Shown here: positions 19,101 to 28,604 of the stretch, piece by piece
How the letters are laid out: each line of letters opens with the position of its first letter
Numbering within the stretch: position 1 is the stretch's first letter
Assembly (NCBI RefSeq): GCF_000224145.3
Contig: NW_004190364.2
Span: 1 to 64,000 of the forward strand
Direction: 5' to 3'
Length of the DNA stretch: 64,000 nt
Origin: Ciona intestinalis
Lineage: Eukaryota; Chordata; Ascidiacea; Phlebobranchia; Cionidae
Program-made: the position numbers and the translations under genes
The notes under the pieces: generated by a model
Seen by the model: the letters and a program-made list of their open reading frames with translations, nothing else
Told to the model about the DNA's origin: nothing
The model's database searches: none

Positions 19101-22100
19101 TCAGTTGTTGTGCGGAAAGTTAAATAACTCCTCGTGTGTTTTATTATATTATAATAAACTGGTGTCAATTCATAAAGGAATGATAGTACTAATTCGTGGT
19201 ATTACCAAAAAACCGCCATCTATTTTGATTTTGGAAATATTTGGCAATATGTGCTTAAGTGTCTTATCTTCCCCCATTGTACTATATATTATTCTACTTT
19301 TTTTTCATGATTATAACAGGCACTTGCCAGATTGATTGGCCTCCTTCATAGAAGAGGTCAACTACGCGATACTTCTCGATATTTAGAACTTGCAAAAGTT
19401 AAAGTTGGCGAAGGGAAAGTAGATATGGATGCTGGATATCAATATTGTAAAGGTTTATATGAATGGTGAGTTCATGTATGGAGTTTTGAATGGAATGAGA
19501 ATGAATCTGCTTTAGTGACGTCAGCAGAGAGTAGTGATGAAGGGACAAAATCACTTTGTATTCTTAATTTCATAATTTAGTAATGTTTCCCTTTCAAAAT
19601 GATCTTTTTTGAAGGATATTTTCATTTTTTTATTGGATGTAGCCACCCTGGTTCTCAAACAATGAAATTGCGTATTCTGTGGCGTCTAAATGTTCTACTA
19701 TGATTATTTGATTCATGGATTGCTGCAGTTTAAAGTTGTCCCTCATTTGATTTGCTTAATTGCCAGCAAACTGTTCCACTGTAATTGTGCAAGCAATGTT
19801 AAGTGTATTTTATTCGGGACGAATAAATTAAAAATTTTTTTGGTGGGGGGAACCAATTTATTCTTATAACCACCCCTCTTCCTGTCTGCCGCTGCTACTG
19901 CTGTATTGTATACTTACAAAAATGTATGAAATAAAATTTGGAAAACTGGGTTATCAAAACTTGGCTATTATTTTATTCCTAATGTTTCTTGTTTGCAATA
20001 AAGTTAAGAATTTTGCTTTAGGATAAAAACTATTGCTTGCCTGACATTACATAACTTCCTTCTTACAAGGTATTGTGGGAAAACTCGTTCAGCTGTTGAA
20101 ATGTTCAACATGGCACGATGTGACTCAGAATGGAATGAAAAAGCTGTCGAGAACATGATTCGAATTTGTTTAAATCCTGACAAATCTACTTTGGGTGGGG
20201 AAGCTTTCGAAAGTTTGCAGGGAAGGTAAAAACCTGTTTTGATTAAGAATTTAATGATAATTACGTTTTTGGTATTTAGTGTCTCAATATTTATAATCGT
20301 AAAGCACAATGTAAGTGTAAAATTGTGTCATCTTTAACTATTAGGTATGCACCAATACCTGTGTTTTATTTTAGTTTGTTATGCATTCAGTTCTTTCTTA
20401 GTGTTCGCTGTGTGTAACATTTATAAATCTCATATATTTATTTCACATAAAGGTAACGAAACCTTTACCCATAGAACGCTGGTGTATGTCCTTTGATTCG
20501 TTTGTAGTGTCTATGACTTACTTCTTTTTTTATTCAACAGTGGTGAAAATAATAATAATGCAATATCCACTGCTGAAAGATTGATCAAAGAATTTAAATC
20601 AAGTGATTCGTTGAAAGTCCAAGTGCTTGAGAATCTTGTGTTGATTGCAACCAAGAACAAAACGAATATCGAGCGAGCATTATCTTCGTTTGTCAACATG
20701 GGGCAGACAAAGGTGGCCATTTTATTATTTAAGTAAAAATTTGGTTAAATACAGGGCATTCTTCCTGTTTTATGCTAAAGTGAAATATACAACTCCAATT
20801 TCATACAGTTATATCTTTATACCTACATCAATTTTAAATATATACTCTGTACATCATATTACATATGATTCAGTTATTATCATAAGATTCTAGTAACATG
20901 AAAACGAATAAATATTTAATTAAATATATTGTACAAATATATTGTCAAAATAACAGATGTTAGAAGCACATCTTCCGATGCATATGTCTAAGAAAGCTTA
21001 CAAATGATGTTTGGCTAACCGGGATTTTGGATTTTGTTTTATTTGCTGTTATTTCTTTTGTTCATCACAAACCTTTCATTACAACTTATTATTTAATTTC
21101 AGAAAGATTATGTTCCTGCTATTGTAGGAATGGCAGTAGCCTATGTTATGCTGAAACAAACTCCTAAAGCAAGAAACCAACTCAAGAGAGTTGCAAAGGT
21201 ATATGTGTAAAAATTTGAAAAACTTTGTTAGCATTATAAGACAAATCTTAGATACCTAACTGAACAAACATGTAGGAATGTGCCGAGCCGAGCCCGAACT
21301 CAAAAGCTCGTGCCCGAGCGTCTCCTTTTTTGACGCTCGGCGCTCGGCTGAAATCTGGGCCGAGCGCCGAGCCTTATGCTATAATGTTGCACGCGAGAGC
21401 GAAAAATATTAAAAATGAAAAAAAGTGAAGCTACTAAGAGATAACGAGACTGGTCAGCGTAGCTTTCTCTTTAGTTGTTTTTCGTTCGTTGTGAATTTGC
21501 TCTCTCCCAAGTAACGAATCGCAACGTCAGCAATTTGCCCGTATCGAATTACAGCCGGTGTCGAATTACACGAGCGCCCAATGTTTTCGTATCACATTTT
21601 AAATAAAAAGCCAAAAACTCTTAAACTTTTTTATAATGAAATGTTATAAATTGCTGCAACCACGGTTTTGCAACCACATGGCCATTGCAGCCCCCTTGAC
21701 CGCAGACACGCACGCAACCAGAAAATGCTAAGACGCACACACACACGCGTTGCATTCNNNNNNNNNNNNNNNNNNNNNNNNNNNNNNNNNNNNNNNNNNN
21801 NNNNNNNTCTTCCGATGCATATGTCTAAGAAAGCTGACAAATGATGTTTGGCTAACCTGGATTTTGTTTTATTTGCTGTTATTTCTTTTGTTCATCACAA
21901 ACCTTTCATTACAACTTATTATTTAATTTCAGAAAGATTATGTTCCTGCTATTGTAGGAATGGCAGTAGCCTATGTTATGCTGAAACAAACTCCTAAAGC
22001 AAGAAACCAACTCAAGAGAGTTGCAAAGGTATATGTGTAAAAGTTTGAAAAACTTTGTTAGCATTATAAGACAAATCTTAGATACCTAACTGAACAAACA

Positions 22101-24958
22101 TGTATATCAATGCTTTTGAATAATATAAAAGACTGGTATCAGAATGATAAAAATAAAGTAATGGGCTAAATCAAACCAAAAAACCCAGATCTTTTGACTA
22201 TGATGTAGGCTGAATCCATATAGAAATATAAAATTGTAAAATTTTGAACGTATACTGACATTTTCCCTTTAGTAAGTCTGTACTTTTTTTTAACAGAGGT
22301 ACTCTCTATTATAATGTTTTAACAAATGTTTTTAGATGCAATGGACTTCTGAAGAAGCTGATGAGTTCGAGCATGCGTGGTTATTACTTGCTGNTATTTA
22401 CATNNNAGCTTCAAAGTATGACATGGCAACAGAGCTGCTTAAGAAGTGTCTTGAACATAACAAGGTACGTTTGTATTTCATTAAAGTCCATTAACTCATG
22501 AAACAGTCATCTCAAAGTTGCATCGCAACTTATAATTACATCATTCTGCACTATTATGTATTTCTGTCAAAAAGAACATTCGTGTTATACCTATCAATAC
22601 ACTCGGTTCATTTGTTATAACATTGCCCTATCCTGCCATTTTTAAAAACTTATTTTAGTTATACATGATAAGTTGGTAAAGAATTTGAGATTTGAGTCAC
22701 ATGTTTTACTTAAAANNNNNNNNNNNNNNNNNNNNNNNNNNNNNNNNNNNNNNNNNNNNNNNNNNTGTAATGAAACTTTGTTTCTCGTGCGGTGCCAACA
22801 AACGATGTTTTTTGGCTTCTGTCCAAGCTCGGCCGGGACGATACTTTGTAATATCATATTACAATTTATGTTGGTTCCAATTTACTGATAGCGTCGCTCC
22901 TCGCTCTTATATTTGCACCAATTAAAACTCACATAATCGCGATTTACCTGCATTTAAACTAATCATCAGAAACAAAAATTATACACAAACTGCAGATCGT
23001 ATAGAAGCGAATGAAACACGATTGTTTTCAACAATCTCGTTTGTGATGTAACGATCGTAAAGGTTTATTCTGACGTAAATAACCGTTACCATATCCAAGA
23101 TGAACATGCGTAGAAACTTGCCAGTTGCGCCACTGGCTGTAACAATTATATATATTTTTTTAATTAAATACTTTTTGTATGAATTTTACATTTTGCAACA
23201 GTAGAAATTACGAAACAAGACGCGTCTTTAACCGCAAACCACGTGTTCTGTATTATTTTGATTAGCGACGCTTTTCGGCTGAATAGGAACGCATTCTCGT
23301 ACGCCTTTCTCCTTGATGACGTCATAGGTGCTCGGGCTCGGGCTCGTGCCGAGATTTTCGTTGAAGCTCGGCGCTCGGCGAACCCGAGCTTTTTCAACTT
23401 CAGCACATCCCTACAAACATGTATATCAATGCTTTTGAATAATATAAAAAACTGTTATCAGAATGATAAAAATAAAGTAATGGGCTAAATCGAACCAAAA
23501 AACCCAGATTTTTGACTATGATGTAGGCTGAATCCATATAAATTAGAAATATAAAATTGTAAAATTTTGAACGTATACTGACATTTTCCCTTTACTAAGT
23601 CTGTACTTTTTTTAACAGAGGTACTCTCTATTATAATGTTTAAACAAATGTTTTTAGATGCAATGGACTTCTGAAGAAGCTGATGAGTTCGAGCATGCGT
23701 GGTTATTACTTGCTGATATTTACATACAAGCTTCAAAGTATGACATGGCAACAGAGCTGCTTAAAAAGTGTCTTGAACATAACAAGGTCTGTTTGTATTT
23801 TAATTAAAGTCCATTAACTCATGAAACAGTCATCTCAAAGTTACATCGCAACTTATAATTACATCATTCTGCACTATTATGTATTTCTGTCAAAAAGAAC
23901 ATTCGTGTTATACCTATCAATACACTCGGTTCATTTGTTATAACATTGCCCTGTCAGTGTCCTGCTATTTTTAAAAACTTATTTTAGTTATACATGATAA
24001 GTTGGTAAAGAATTTGAGATTTGAGTCACATGTTTTACTTAAAACTTTAAAAGTTATTAAATTGTCGAGAGCCAATAACTTATGGGTACTTAATTAACAA
24101 TAAGCCAACAGCTTATGGAAAAGTTTCCACAAAACAGATTCAGGGAATTCAAGAGCCATTATTGGTTATTGCAAAAAATTTATGACCAGAATGGCTCATG
24201 TGACAATGATATATAGTGTTAACATTAAAACTTATCATATTAGCTTATAACACTTTTATCCACACATTTTTCTGCAGTCTTGCTGCAAAGCTTATGAGTA
24301 TACAGGATTCATATATGAAAAGCAAATGTCGTACAAAGATGCTGCAACACATTATGAGAAGGCTTGGGAGTATAGCAACCAGAGTGACCCTGTGATTGGT
24401 AACATTTTACTTTTGTTGTTTTGTTTTGTAACAGTACTGAATCAGTACTACTGATAACCTGTTTTTTGTAGTTATAAAATAATAGATATTTTAAACGTTA
24501 TTAATATATGTTCTTATATTTAGTAATGTTTCCTTTAAAAAACATTGCTGGTATCAGCCCCCAAAGACAAGTTTTAGATGATGCATTGTGAAGAACAGCA
24601 TACAAAATTCTTACAATAATATAATAAAATGGTTAAGTCCCCAAAGTTAGAATTCTTACACAAAAAGTGTTATTTTTTAGTAAGTGTGTGTGTAATATGT
24701 TGTTACGCTTGTCGTTTTCTAGCCACGTGAGGATAAAGCAAGTTACATTCATTCACTTATTTTTAACTATTAACTTGTATATAAAGACTTTATAAACCAA
24801 ATCATATTTCAGGTTACAAATTAGCGTTTAACTACTTAAAGGCAAAACGCAACGCTGATGCAATTGATATAGCTCATAAAGTTCTTGCAACAAATCCAAA
24901 CTATCCGCGAATGAAGAAAGAAATATTAGATAAAGCACGAGCTACAATTCGTGTCTAG
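7151..24958 (+). CDS. TTC21B: TTC21B / IFT139, TPR-repeat subunit of intraflagellar transport complex A
   Basis: IFT-A subunit for retrograde transport in cilia, built almost wholly of TPR helices. Exons: 7151-7177, 7523-7652, 7918-8028, [gap], 8973-9084, 9381-9495, 9721-9789, 9905-10021, 10228-10416, 10960-11157, 11606-11735, 11949-12106, 12263-12401, 12725-12804, 13104-13163, 13267-13374, 13478-13548, 13600-13672, 14913-15023, 15087-15206, 15371-15508, 16520-16696, 17031-17144, 17751-17843, 19320-19465, 20070-20225, 20541-20712, 21103-21198, 22336-22464 or 23658-23786, 24278-24398, 24813-24958. All visible phases join. Diagnostic stretches: [87 protein letters not shown] then stop. About 1200 residues are visible against about 1316 in vertebrates; the shortfall matches the gap. 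TTC21A is the alternative name, but similarity to IFT139 is strong. ATTAAA at 25103 may be the poly(A) signal. Confidence 0.95.
7206..7384. mobile_element. Hairpin MITE with about 45-bp inverted ends, TTC21B intron 1
   Basis: The left end GGTGCTAGTGAAG, TGTCTTCCCCCAC, CACCTTATTTG, TTAACCACTAACC is mirrored by GGTTAGTGGTTAGCAAATAA, GGTGGGGGGAGA, CTTCACCAGCACC. The loop is CTAACCCC-rich, repeating ACCACTAACCCCTATAA. There is no coding sequence and no clear target duplication. It is distinct from the TATAGTAGGG family. Confidence 0.75.
8230..8677. mobile_element. hAT-like non-autonomous element with 8-bp target duplication, TTC21B intron
   Basis: Ends are perfect inverted repeats of at least 20 bp (TAGGGATGCACATTACAGAA at the left, its complement at the right). 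Flanks GTTATTGC at 8222-8229 and 8678-8685 are identical 8-bp direct repeats. An 8-bp duplication and a TAGGGATG terminus are typical of the hAT superfamily. The 448-bp interior has no transposase and is rich in TTCGAAT/ATTCTAGA palindromes. Confidence 0.85.
8848..8972. other. Assembly gap (125 N) hiding TTC21B exons
   Basis: The exon before it ends around human IFT139 residue 90 ([18 protein letters not shown]). The exon after it resumes at [11 protein letters not shown], which matches the vertebrate protein about 125 residues later. About 375 coding bases plus introns cannot fit in 125 N, so the gap is larger than drawn. The exon start at 8973 is approximate because it abuts the Ns. Confidence 0.85.
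11254..11450. mobile_element. Short TIR element (197 bp), intact ends, TTC21B intron
   Basis: Begins TATAGTAGGGTGGGGGAAGA and ends with its complement, CATCTTCCCCCATCC then TACTATA. The interior matches the copies at 28409, 33885 and 59817, two of them in the opposite orientation. It has the same length, 197 bp, as the copy at 59817. No coding sequence. Confidence 0.88.
14097..14690. repeat. Diverged tandem-like repeats in the long TTC21B intron
   Basis: CTACTGTTTGTGGGGTTT-like segments recur near 14099, 14312 and 14672, each followed by AAAAGTACAGTAC or a decayed form. TGGTCATAATTTAATCGTAA near 14200 is echoed by TGGTCATCATTTAGTTGTAA near 14543. This looks like an old degenerate local duplication; no unit boundary is certain. 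Confidence 0.4.
15553..15799. repeat. Minisatellite with ACGGGAA core, present in one allele only
   Basis: Units of about 52 bp containing TTACGGGAATGTGTTT, GCTTGTTTCAGGTATTTACC and AGTTACGGGAAGG repeat about three times and run into the gap at 15800. The parallel sequence after 16300 lacks the array at the same point, so the alleles differ in array presence or length. The array contains TTTCAGGTA strings that mimic splice acceptors. Confidence 0.7.
15800..15849. other. Assembly gap of fixed size (50 N) between allelic copies
   Basis: Fifty Ns separate a minisatellite-bearing allele from a second copy of the same locus. The round length, shared with two later gaps, suggests an arbitrary-size spacer. 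Confidence 0.75.
15850..16300 (+). other. Second-haplotype copy of TTC21B exons 19-20 (assembly duplication)
   Basis: 15850-15955 repeats 15096-15206 (exon 19) but is 5 bases shorter, with losses mostly at base runs (AAAA to AAA, GGAAAA to GGAAA), as expected at a poor contig end; as written it would break the frame. 16121-16258 repeats 15371-15508 (exon 20) at the same length with only a few differences (for example GAT to GAA, TCA to GCA). The intron between is also duplicated. Only one copy of each exon should be used in a gene model. Confidence 0.85.
17215..17466 (-). repeat. tRNA-derived SINE, head-truncated
   Basis: Carries the family tail (CCTCGCGTGGCCGGAAAACG at 17226) and the middle (GTGTCTGCCCAAGGGCACAT), but the tRNA-like head seen at 5191 and 34293 is missing. 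It lies in the TTC21B intron after 17144. Confidence 0.65.
17932..19288. mobile_element. Long TIR-family element, about 1.36 kb, complete ends, TTC21B intron
   Basis: The left end is TAGGGTGGGGGAAGATGGGA followed by CACTTTGTCAGAC. The right end is AATATGTGCTTAAGTGTC, TTATCTTCCCCCATTG, TACTATATA. The interior matches 2905-3922 closely along its length. A second terminus-like string (TTCCATCTTCCCCCACATTG) at about 18525 hints at a nested or composite origin. No transposase frame is present. The right end lies 31 bp before the exon at 19320. Confidence 0.8.
20955..24045 (+). other. Two TTC21B haplotypes concatenated: hAT-filled allele split around an empty allele
   Basis: 21808-22715 is an uninterrupted copy of this locus without the hAT element. 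It sits between two 50-N gaps in the middle of the hAT element of the other allele. The filled allele reads 20955-21757, gap, 22766-24045. As a result the exon at 21103-21198 recurs at 21933-22028 and the exon at 22336-22464 recurs at 23658-23786, with small sequence differences between copies. 22395 and 22404-22406 are uncalled bases inside the exon of the empty allele. Confidence 0.88.
21273..23413. mobile_element. hAT-like element, GC-rich subterminal repeats, polymorphic insertion
   Basis: Left end TAGGAATGTGCCGAGCCGAG; right end GCACATCCCTA. Flanking CAAACATG at 21265-21272 and 23414-23421 is an 8-bp target duplication, and the empty allele (about 22100) has a single CAAACATG. Element sequence is 21273-21757 and 22766-23413; the middle is a gap plus misplaced allele sequence, so a transposase there cannot be excluded. 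Subterminal CTCGG/CCGAG motifs repeat many times. Open frames across the CTCGGG runs are low-complexity and not genes. Confidence 0.88.
24704..24755 (+). repeat. SINE tail fragment
   Basis: TGTCGTTTTCTAGCCACGTG then AGGATAAAGCAAGTTACATT matches the tail of the SINE at 34293. The head is absent. Confidence 0.55.
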
Positions 24959-25718
24959 TGGATGTGGAAAATATGTGCAGTTTATAAACTGCTTTTATAA
25001 TGTTCGTATTTGTTCTTTTTATGTAGAATCACTTTAAAGTTGTTTGTTTTTATGTTTCTTTACTAACATGTGCTTTCGTATACATAATACATCTAGTTCT
25101 TTATTAAACCTTATAAATGTCTGATAAATTTATTGGAAGTTTTAAAATTTATACATGTTATACATTTAAAGCAGTTTAAAAAACTTAAAGCAGATGCACT
25201 AGCTAGAAATGTTAAGTCTTAACATCTAAATCATAATTGAAATTAATTGCTGCAGATAATTTTAGTACAAACACAGACATCTTATACCATCCCATACTTG
25301 GGCATCATGTATCGTGAATTAATAGGAAAGTTATAAGCAGCACAGTAGAGTGACTAGTTGTAATGAAAACTGTTCAGTGTCTTCTAAGAACATACTCATC
25401 CTAAAACCTACTAACTGATGTTACAGCTCGCGTTTTGAACCCGTGTTATGCAAATATGATTAAATAGTATTTATATATTTAATATATACATATCAGCTTT
25501 ATATACAACTGGCTGAAATACATTTAATGCAGTTCTGTAATCAAACAGTGAATAACCATACAGTGGGAAAGAAACATTGGATTGATGAATATTGTTTAAT
25601 AAAATCAAAATGTACATAAGGTTAACTAGATAGTGAGCAAAATAAAATATAAAATAAAAATATCTCATTACTGAACACAAACATAACATGAAACTTGCTA
25701 AATAGTTTTAACCGTACT
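24959..25718. other. Convergent intergenic region, TTC21B 3' UTR side
   Basis: Lies between the stop of TTC21B and the stop of the opposite-strand gene. ATTAAA at 25103-25108 is a candidate poly(A) signal for TTC21B. I see no further coding sequence; the frame at 25471-25689 looks like chance. Confidence 0.5.
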
Positions 25719-26363
25719 TTACTGAAGGTACATATTTCTTAGTTTTTCTCTTATTTTATCAATATTAAAATCAGCATTGGAGTCAAATTTAAGACTATCA
25801 TATAACAACTGCTGGCTTTCAGAGAGTAAATTATATGTAAAGTTAAAGTTTGTGTTATTTGTTTGTGTTAGTGGATTACCCTCTGAACTGCTTGCAACAG
25901 GCACCTTACCCCCACTGCTGCATGATCTACTGTCACTGCTTATATCACCAGAAGCATCTTTATTGTCAACATCAACATGTACCACTGGCTTTGATGGCCT
26001 ATTCTCTATCTTGACCAATGCTGAAGCTGTTATCATTTTGCTACTTTTGATTTTATCCTCAATATTTTCTTTACAGCAAAAGCTTCCAATCCCCGGTTGA
26101 GGGTTGTTCTGTTTCCTTCGTAATTTGAAACTTTCCAGACAAAATCGTCGCGGTTTCATTATGACATCATAATCATTTTTGTCCTTCTTCATATATTTCA
26201 AGTCAACTTTACTTGACAGTTCTTTCTCTTTGTTGTTGTTTTTACGACACTTAAAAACTTGTGTCATGCATTTTATTGGTGGGGATTTTAAGTTTCTTCT
26301 TAATTGCTTTAGAAATTGATTTTTAGAATCCAATTTCTTTTTTACTTTTTGTTTATTTCTCAT
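25719..26363 (-). CDS. Unrecognised basic single-exon protein, 214 aa
   Basis: The longest uninterrupted reading frame in an otherwise intergenic stretch, on the minus strand with a clear Met (MRNKQKVKKKL) and stop. Residues 1-90 are rich in Lys/Arg with Cys scattered through (CMTQVFKCRKNNNKEK; RRFCLESFKLRRKQ), as in nucleic-acid-binding or nuclear proteins. Residues 125-170 are Ser/Asp-rich and probably disordered. The last 40 residues (LLSESQQLLYDSLKFDSNAD, then DKIREKLRNMY) look helical and could bind a partner. I do not recognise a family. It is convergent with TTC21B, 760 bp away. Length and skewed composition argue for a real gene, though an intron-retaining or partial model is possible. 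Confidence 0.6.
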   Translation of the reverse strand: MRNKQKVKKKLDSKNQFLKQLRRNLKSPPIKCMTQVFKCRKNNNKEKELSSKVDLKYMKKDKNDYDVIMKPRRFCLESFKLRRKQNNPQPGIGSFCCKENIEDKIKSSKMITASALVKIENRPSKPVVHVDVDNKDASGDISSDSRSCSSGGKVPVASSSEGNPLTQTNNTNFNFTYNLLSESQQLLYDSLKFDSNADFNIDKIREKLRNMYLQ

Positions 26364-27550
26364 GACTGAAATGTGATACTTACTTTTTAGTTTTTAGTAT
26401 ATTAACAATAACAATATCTAAAAAATATATAATCTGCTTTTTATTAATGATAACTAGGTCCATTGTCCGGCCTATAATTTCACGATATACTACCTAATCA
26501 CCTAGTTTAAGCAACTACTAGTGACTGGTGCAAACAAATAGTGAAAAATCAAAGGGAATTCAAAACAGACAACAACAAAGTGCAATAAAAAACAACCGCC
26601 AGAGAGCGCTGGGTTTATTTATTATTTTTGTGGGGAGTTGAAAGACTCCAACAAATACACGTTTTCGCACATATTTTGTACAAATCGAAAAAGTTAAAAT
26701 TAACTGAAAGTAAAAATTAGCTGAAAATTAAAACGTAAATGTGGGGGGAAATGATACACAAAGTTAAAATATTTTTAAATTTATAGGATTCTGCAACATG
26801 TATAGTAAACCTAATAAAATTAACCGGGTATATGATAATTTCTTTGCCATGTAAACTTTCTATATTTACACTACTACACTGCAGTTACAGAATAGATGGT
26901 GTTGTTTAATAAACTTGGACTGGTATATTGAAGTAAGCCATCAACGATTTGTTGATCTTGGATGTGGACCACCCGCTGTTTAAGTTGATTCTTTCCAACC
27001 TCGCTATAAATGAATGTTATCGAATATCGATGAGGTTTACAATGGAACGATGGGGTAAACTTTTATCTAACATACGAGCACTTGCTTCTACTTTGTACGG
27101 GCGGCACCTAAACACATTCTGTACACAATATCTAAAACGGTGCGACTTTTGCTGGAGTAGACAAGATGAACGGAAGATTCGTTAACAGTGATGTTCAAAA
27201 CGAAAACACGTAATAATGAAACTAACTATCACTGCAGGCTCCCAACGTCACGGTTTATCCTGCATGTTATAAGTGGAGTGGGGAAGACGGGACACACTTA
27301 TCCTCCTGTTCGTATTTTAAACATTTAACAACGGTCTATAGGAGTCGTGGGGATACGGTTTTATGTTTCTTTGAATGTTCTTTGTTTACTACCAAATGAA
27401 ACGAGATAGAATGAAAAGGTGTTCTATCATTCCCCGCACCTACCATAAATTTAGTGAATGAAACAAATATTGTAACTGACAGCAGTACAACTATTCGGAG
27501 TAAAAAAATGGTATTCATATTTTGCCTTTGATTTTCACATTGCATCTAAC
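26364..27550. other. Intergenic stretch with one degenerate TIR element
   Basis: Upstream of the 25719-26363 gene. Apart from the element at 27268-27448 I see nothing I can assign. A small frame at 26949-27185 (+) has no recognisable features and is probably chance. Confidence 0.45.
27268..27448. mobile_element. Degenerate short TIR element
   Basis: Left end TATAAGTGGAGTGGGGAAGA; interior AACGGTCTATAGGAGTCGTG and AATGTTCTTTGTTTACTACC; right end TCATTCCCCGCACCTACCAT. Same order as the intact copy at 59817, but the ends are eroded. Confidence 0.75.
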
Positions 27551-27786
27551 CTGTATGCGGGTCGCAAATGTAGTTAAGGCGTGCCAACAAAATATATCAT
27601 TTCAACGGTAATTGCGGTTCCCATCACAACGCAGGCGAACACAACGCTTGTTATTTTCATTATTATTTGGTTGGCTGACACTCCACTGTGTTTTACTTGA
27701 TATTGCATTCGTCCCATCATTCCACTTTAATCCGGTTTTACTCGGGTTGATTTGAGCCAAGCCAATGTAGAAATACAAACCTCGAC
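27551..27786 (-). pseudogene. C-type lectin domain exon with in-frame stop at the WND tryptophan
   Basis: Minus-strand exon bounded by an acceptor (TTTTTACAAAG before 27786) and a possible donor (GTTAGA after 27551). It reads RGLYFYIGLAQINPSKTG, LKWNDGTNAISSKTQW, SVSQPNNNENNKRCVRLRC, then DGNRNYR, TGA (27602-27604), NDIFCWHALTTFATRIQ. Order and spacing match the C-terminal half of a C-type lectin fold (IGL, W-DG, W-QP, the C3 cysteine, WND-C). The TGA sits where the conserved Trp of WND should be, one base from TGG, and the frame continues beyond it. The final disulphide Cys is also absent. I found no N-terminal half within 2 kb, so this looks like a relic or null allele; a true short domain ending at the TGA is less likely. 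Confidence 0.62.
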
Positions 27787-28164
27787 CTTTGTAAAAACAT
27801 AAATTAGCAATGTGGTTATTAAACCCTCATACATTGCAGCTTAAATGTGGACCAACGAAACAGAAGGGTATTTATTTTTACGCCTAAATGTTTTTTATTA
27901 GTCAGTGTTTAAATAAATTGAACCATAAACTAATACGTTTTCTTGGAACTGTATTATTATTCAGAAAAAAATACATGACAAAAATTACTCCTAGTGAATA
28001 TTTGCGTGCACATCAGTCACGATGGTGTTTTGCTTATAAAACCACGTGCTTTGTTCCAGTCAAATGCTATTCAGTCAAAATTTAATGAATAGTAAACATG
28101 CAAGATGTAACATGGAACAAACAGTAAGGAGCATACATATGTATATATCCATTTAAAACATATA

Positions 28165-28310
28165 GTATATAAAGAGCACATATTGCCTAATATTTCCAAA
28201 CTCAAAATGTATGTTTTTTGGGTGGTACCACGAACTTATAGTATCATCATACCTTTATTAATTAACAATACTTTAAAGAAATATAATAAAACACAACAGG
28301 AGTTATTTAT
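28165..28310. mobile_element. Fragment of the long TIR-family element
   Basis: GAGCACATATTGCCTAATAT followed by GGTACCACGAACTTATAGTA is the reverse of the right end of the long copies (3700-3900 and 19100-19260). No intact terminus. Confidence 0.65.
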
Positions 28311-28408
28311 CGACTCGATTGAAATTTACAAAGCAAAGCAGTTTATTTCGCTACTTCCAAACTTCATATAATACTGTGAAATTTGTTTTATGTGTTAGGA
28401 TTCCCGAT

Positions 28409-28604
28409 ACAGTACGATGGGGGAAGATGGGACACTTTTTAACTCTATTTTCTCGTCCCATTTAGTAGTAAACAAAAAACATTCAAAGAAATATGAAACT
28501 ATGTCCTCATGACTCTCATAGACCGTTGTTAATTGTTAAAAACACAATCAGAATATCTGGGTATTATGTGCTAAAGGTGTCCCATCTTCCCCCACCCTAC
28601 TATA
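28409..28604. mobile_element. Short TIR element, near intact
   Basis: Left end ACAGTACGATGGGGGAAGAT; right end TCCCATCTTCCCCCACCCTA then CTATA. Same orientation and interior as 11254-11450 (GACTCTCATAGACCGTTGTT). Confidence 0.85.

Noticed and set aside
22673..22925. Open frames running through N bases
   Set aside because: They exist only because the gap is translated as unknown residues.
23243..23488. Open frame reading [11 protein letters not shown] on the plus strand
   Set aside because: It translates the CTCGGG-type subterminal repeats of the hAT element; low complexity and no gene context.
21103..23786. Apparent tandem duplication of TTC21B exons 27 and 28
   Set aside because: Introns and flanks are duplicated too, copies are bounded by fixed 50-N gaps, and one copy is the hAT-empty allele; best explained as two haplotypes, not gene evolution.
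26949..27185. 78-aa plus-strand frame
   Set aside because: No domain, no splice or transcript context, ordinary for chance in this composition.
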